Shown here one piece after another: positions 62,417 through 64,000 of a stretch of DNA of 64,000 nt (the first letter of the stretch is position 1; each line of letters opens with the position of its first letter). The stretch is taken from NCBI RefSeq assembly GCF_001591005.1, contig NZ_BCTY01000011.1:1-64000 (forward strand). The letters run 5' to 3'. The notes under the pieces were generated by a model, which was not told where the DNA came from, did not search any database, and saw only the letters and a list, made by a program, of their open reading frames with translations. A program made the translations under genes and the position numbers. Source of the stretch: Sphingomonas sanguinis NBRC 13937. GTDB lineage: Bacteria > Pseudomonadota > Alphaproteobacteria > Sphingomonadales > Sphingomonadaceae.

Positions 62417-63535
62417 TCAGGCGGGCAGCCGCAGAATGGGCTTGATCGTCACGCCGCTCTCGCTGTCCGCGACCGCCTGGTTGATATCGGCGAAATCGTA
62501 GAATTTCACCAGCCGGTCGAAGGGGAAGCGCCCCTGGGCGTGGAGCGCGATCAGCTCGGGGATGAAGACCTGCGGCACGACGTCGCCCTCGACGATGCCC
62601 ATGATGCGCTTGCCTGGCACCATCACCATGTTCACGTCGAAGCTCGCCTCGGTGCCCAGCTTGGGCGCGCCAACGATGCCGCAGGTGCCCAGGATGGTCA
62701 GCGCGTCGATCGCCTGGCGCAGCACCTCGGGCCGGCCGCTGCTCTCCAGCGTGAAGTCCGCGCCGCCGCCGGTGATCTCGCGGATCGCCTCCACCGCATC
62801 GGTCTCGCGGCTGTTGACGACATGCGTGGCGCCCAGTTGCTTCGCGAGATCGAGCCGACTGGGCGTCACGTCGACCGCGATGATCGTGGTCGCGCCCGCG
62901 ACGCGCGCGGCCATGATCGCGCTAAGGCCGACCGCACCCGAACCGAAGGCGGCGAAGCTCGCCCCCGACGGCACCTTCAGCGCGCGCAGCACGGCCCCTG
63001 CCCCGGTCTGGATACCGCAACCGAGCGGCCCGAGCAGCTCGAGCGGCGCATCCTTGGCCACCTTCACGATGTTGCGCTCATGCGCCATCGCAAAGCTGCC
63101 GAACGAGGACTGGCCGAAGAAGTGATCGTGCAGCACGCCGCCATGCGCATCGCAGGTGGCCGTCGAGCCGTCCTTGCGCCCGCCGCCGAAGTTCAGCGCG
63201 AAGAAGTCGCCGCAATGTGCCGGATGGCCGGTCAGGCACGGACCGCAGACGCCGCACGACGCGAAGCTGAGCACGACATGGTCGCCCGGCTCGACAGCGG
63301 TCACGCCCGGCCCCACCGCCTCGACCACGCCCGCGCCTTCATGGCCGAGGACGGCGGGCAGCGGCACAGGGTAATATTGGTCGCGCACGATGATGTCGGT
63401 GTGGCACACCCCCACCGCCACGATCCGCACGAGCACCTCGCCCCCTTGCGGTGACGCGATCTTCGCCTCCTCGATCGCAAAGGGTGCCCCCTGGTCGCGA
63501 ACCACGGCGGTGGTGATGCTGCGCATCTCAGTCAT
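62417..63535 (-). CDS. Zinc-dependent alcohol dehydrogenase, benzyl-alcohol (XylB/AreB) type
   Basis: A 372-residue medium-chain alcohol dehydrogenase. The catalytic zinc site is in VGVCHTDIIVRDQY and GHEGAGVVEAVG. The structural zinc cysteines are in CGVCGPCLTGHPAHC, the NAD fold in FGSGAVGLSAIMAARVAG. The length and segments fit aryl-alcohol dehydrogenases. Start 63535: GGAG is 7 bases upstream; earlier in-frame ATGs lack this. The neighbouring aldehyde dehydrogenase and the ben operon suggest benzyl alcohol to benzaldehyde. Confidence 0.88.
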   Translation of the reverse strand: MTEMRSITTAVVRDQGAPFAIEEAKIASPQGGEVLVRIVAVGVCHTDIIVRDQYYPVPLPAVLGHEGAGVVEAVGPGVTAVEPGDHVVLSFASCGVCGPCLTGHPAHCGDFFALNFGGGRKDGSTATCDAHGGVLHDHFFGQSSFGSFAMAHERNIVKVAKDAPLELLGPLGCGIQTGAGAVLRALKVPSGASFAAFGSGAVGLSAIMAARVAGATTIIAVDVTPSRLDLAKQLGATHVVNSRETDAVEAIREITGGGADFTLESSGRPEVLRQAIDALTILGTCGIVGAPKLGTEASFDVNMVMVPGKRIMGIVEGDVVPQVFIPELIALHAQGRFPFDRLVKFYDFADINQAVADSESGVTIKPILRLPA

Positions 63536-63574
63536 TATCGTCTCCTGCATCATGTTGTGTGGTTGGAAGGGTGC

Positions 63575-64000
63575 TTAGAAGGGATAGGCGGGTGCAACGC
63601 CCTTCACCGTCACCCACTGCCAATGGGTGAACTCCTCCCAATTGGCCGGGCCGCCGATCGCGGAGCCGTTGCCCGAGGCACCCACGCCGCCAAAGGGATT
63701 GACCACCTCGTCGTTCACCGTCTGGTCGTTGATGTGGAGCAGGCCCGCGCGCAGCCGCTCGCCCAGCGCCATGGCACGGCCGACATCCTTCGAGATCACC
63801 GCCGCCGACAGGCCATATTCGGTGTCGTTGGCGAGCGCGACCGCCTCGTCATCCGTATCGAACGGCACCAGCACCGCGACGGGGCCGAAAATCTCCTCCT
63901 CGAACGCCGCCATGCCCGGCTTCACCCCTTCCAGCACGGTCGGGGCGAGGCATAGTCCTTCGGCCTTGCCGCCCGCCAGAAGGCGCGCGCCGGCGGCGAC
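63575..64000 (-). CDS. Aldehyde dehydrogenase, C-terminal part (benzaldehyde dehydrogenase-like), cut by window edge
   Basis: Only the last ~141 residues are in the window; the frame stays open to 64000, so the gene begins outside. Seen are GKAEGLCLAPTVLEGVKPGM, FEEEIFGPVAVLVPF, ANDTEYGLSAAVISKD, the LHINDQTVNDEVVNPFGGVGASGNG segment and the C-terminal FTHWQWVTVKG. The NDQTVNDE and TxWQW-like end are typical of benzaldehyde/vanillin-type dehydrogenases. It is upstream of the alcohol dehydrogenase by 39 bases, making a benzyl alcohol to benzoate set. Confidence 0.88.
   Translation of the reverse strand, partial: VAAGARLLAGGKAEGLCLAPTVLEGVKPGMAAFEEEIFGPVAVLVPFDTDDEAVALANDTEYGLSAAVISKDVGRAMALGERLRAGLLHINDQTVNDEVVNPFGGVGASGNGSAIGGPANWEEFTHWQWVTVKGVAPAYPF

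Overview
The window looks like chromosome of a free-living, GC-rich alphaproteobacterium of the order Sphingomonadales (Sphingomonas type). The case rests on high GC, three TonB-dependent receptors, the DUF1476 ATPase-zeta-like protein, TamAB, a fused ThiS-ThiG, a beta-ketoadipate pathway, and many small sphingomonad-style proteins. No plasmid or phage structural genes are visible.

Positions 1-33.3 kb read as core genome. There is a redox/iron pair (monothiol glutaredoxin, BolA) with a DUF1476 protein, then leuC/leuD with a 39-residue ORF between them. A succinyl-CoA:3-oxoacid CoA-transferase pair (scoA, scoB) follows, with a HAD phosphatase lipoprotein between the subunits and a GST downstream. 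Next come csbD, thiSG, aroQ-accB-accC, an ArsC-family reductase, glnB-glnA behind a good sigma-54 promoter match, a TonB receptor, cyclophilin, quinone oxidoreductase and tamA-tamB. A small S24 repressor module follows, then a ZnuD-like zinc receptor behind a palindrome resembling a Zur box, an orphan xanthine-oxidase-type 2Fe-2S subunit, an RcnB-like protein, a prolyl 4-hydroxylase and recJ.

At 33.35 kb a tRNA-Glu(UUC) is followed by a decayed tyrosine integrase (amber stop, 5' end missing). This marks the edge of a probable old integrated element. The cargo-like stretch behind it (34-47.5 kb) holds an RND efflux operon (outer membrane factor, HME-type pump, adaptor), a divergent two-component system, a DUF2306 membrane protein with a divergent AraC regulator, and a copper-flavoured group. 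That group comprises a TonB receptor, a frameshifted PCu(A)C copper-chaperone pseudogene, an exported Fe/Mn superoxide dismutase and a DUF2946 protein.

From 48 kb to the right edge lies an aromatic catabolism locus. On the minus strand are two tandem LysR regulators, an OmpW porin, a PytH-like esterase and a salicylate-hydroxylase-like flavoprotein. On the plus strand runs one long operon, catB-catC-catA-benA-benB-benC-benD-pcaI-pcaJ-pcaD-pcaF, which takes benzoate through catechol and 3-oxoadipate to succinyl-CoA and acetyl-CoA. A perfect ATAC-N7-GTAT site (the BenM/CatM-type operator) lies between LysR and catB. Convergent to the operon are a benzyl-alcohol-type dehydrogenase and an aldehyde dehydrogenase cut by the window edge, which would feed benzyl alcohol and benzaldehyde into benzoate.

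Most of the window is ordinary. The parts most worth a second look are the tRNA/integrase scar, the decayed copper chaperone, the internal Gly-Gly of ThiSG, the regulatory sites, and the small S24 module.
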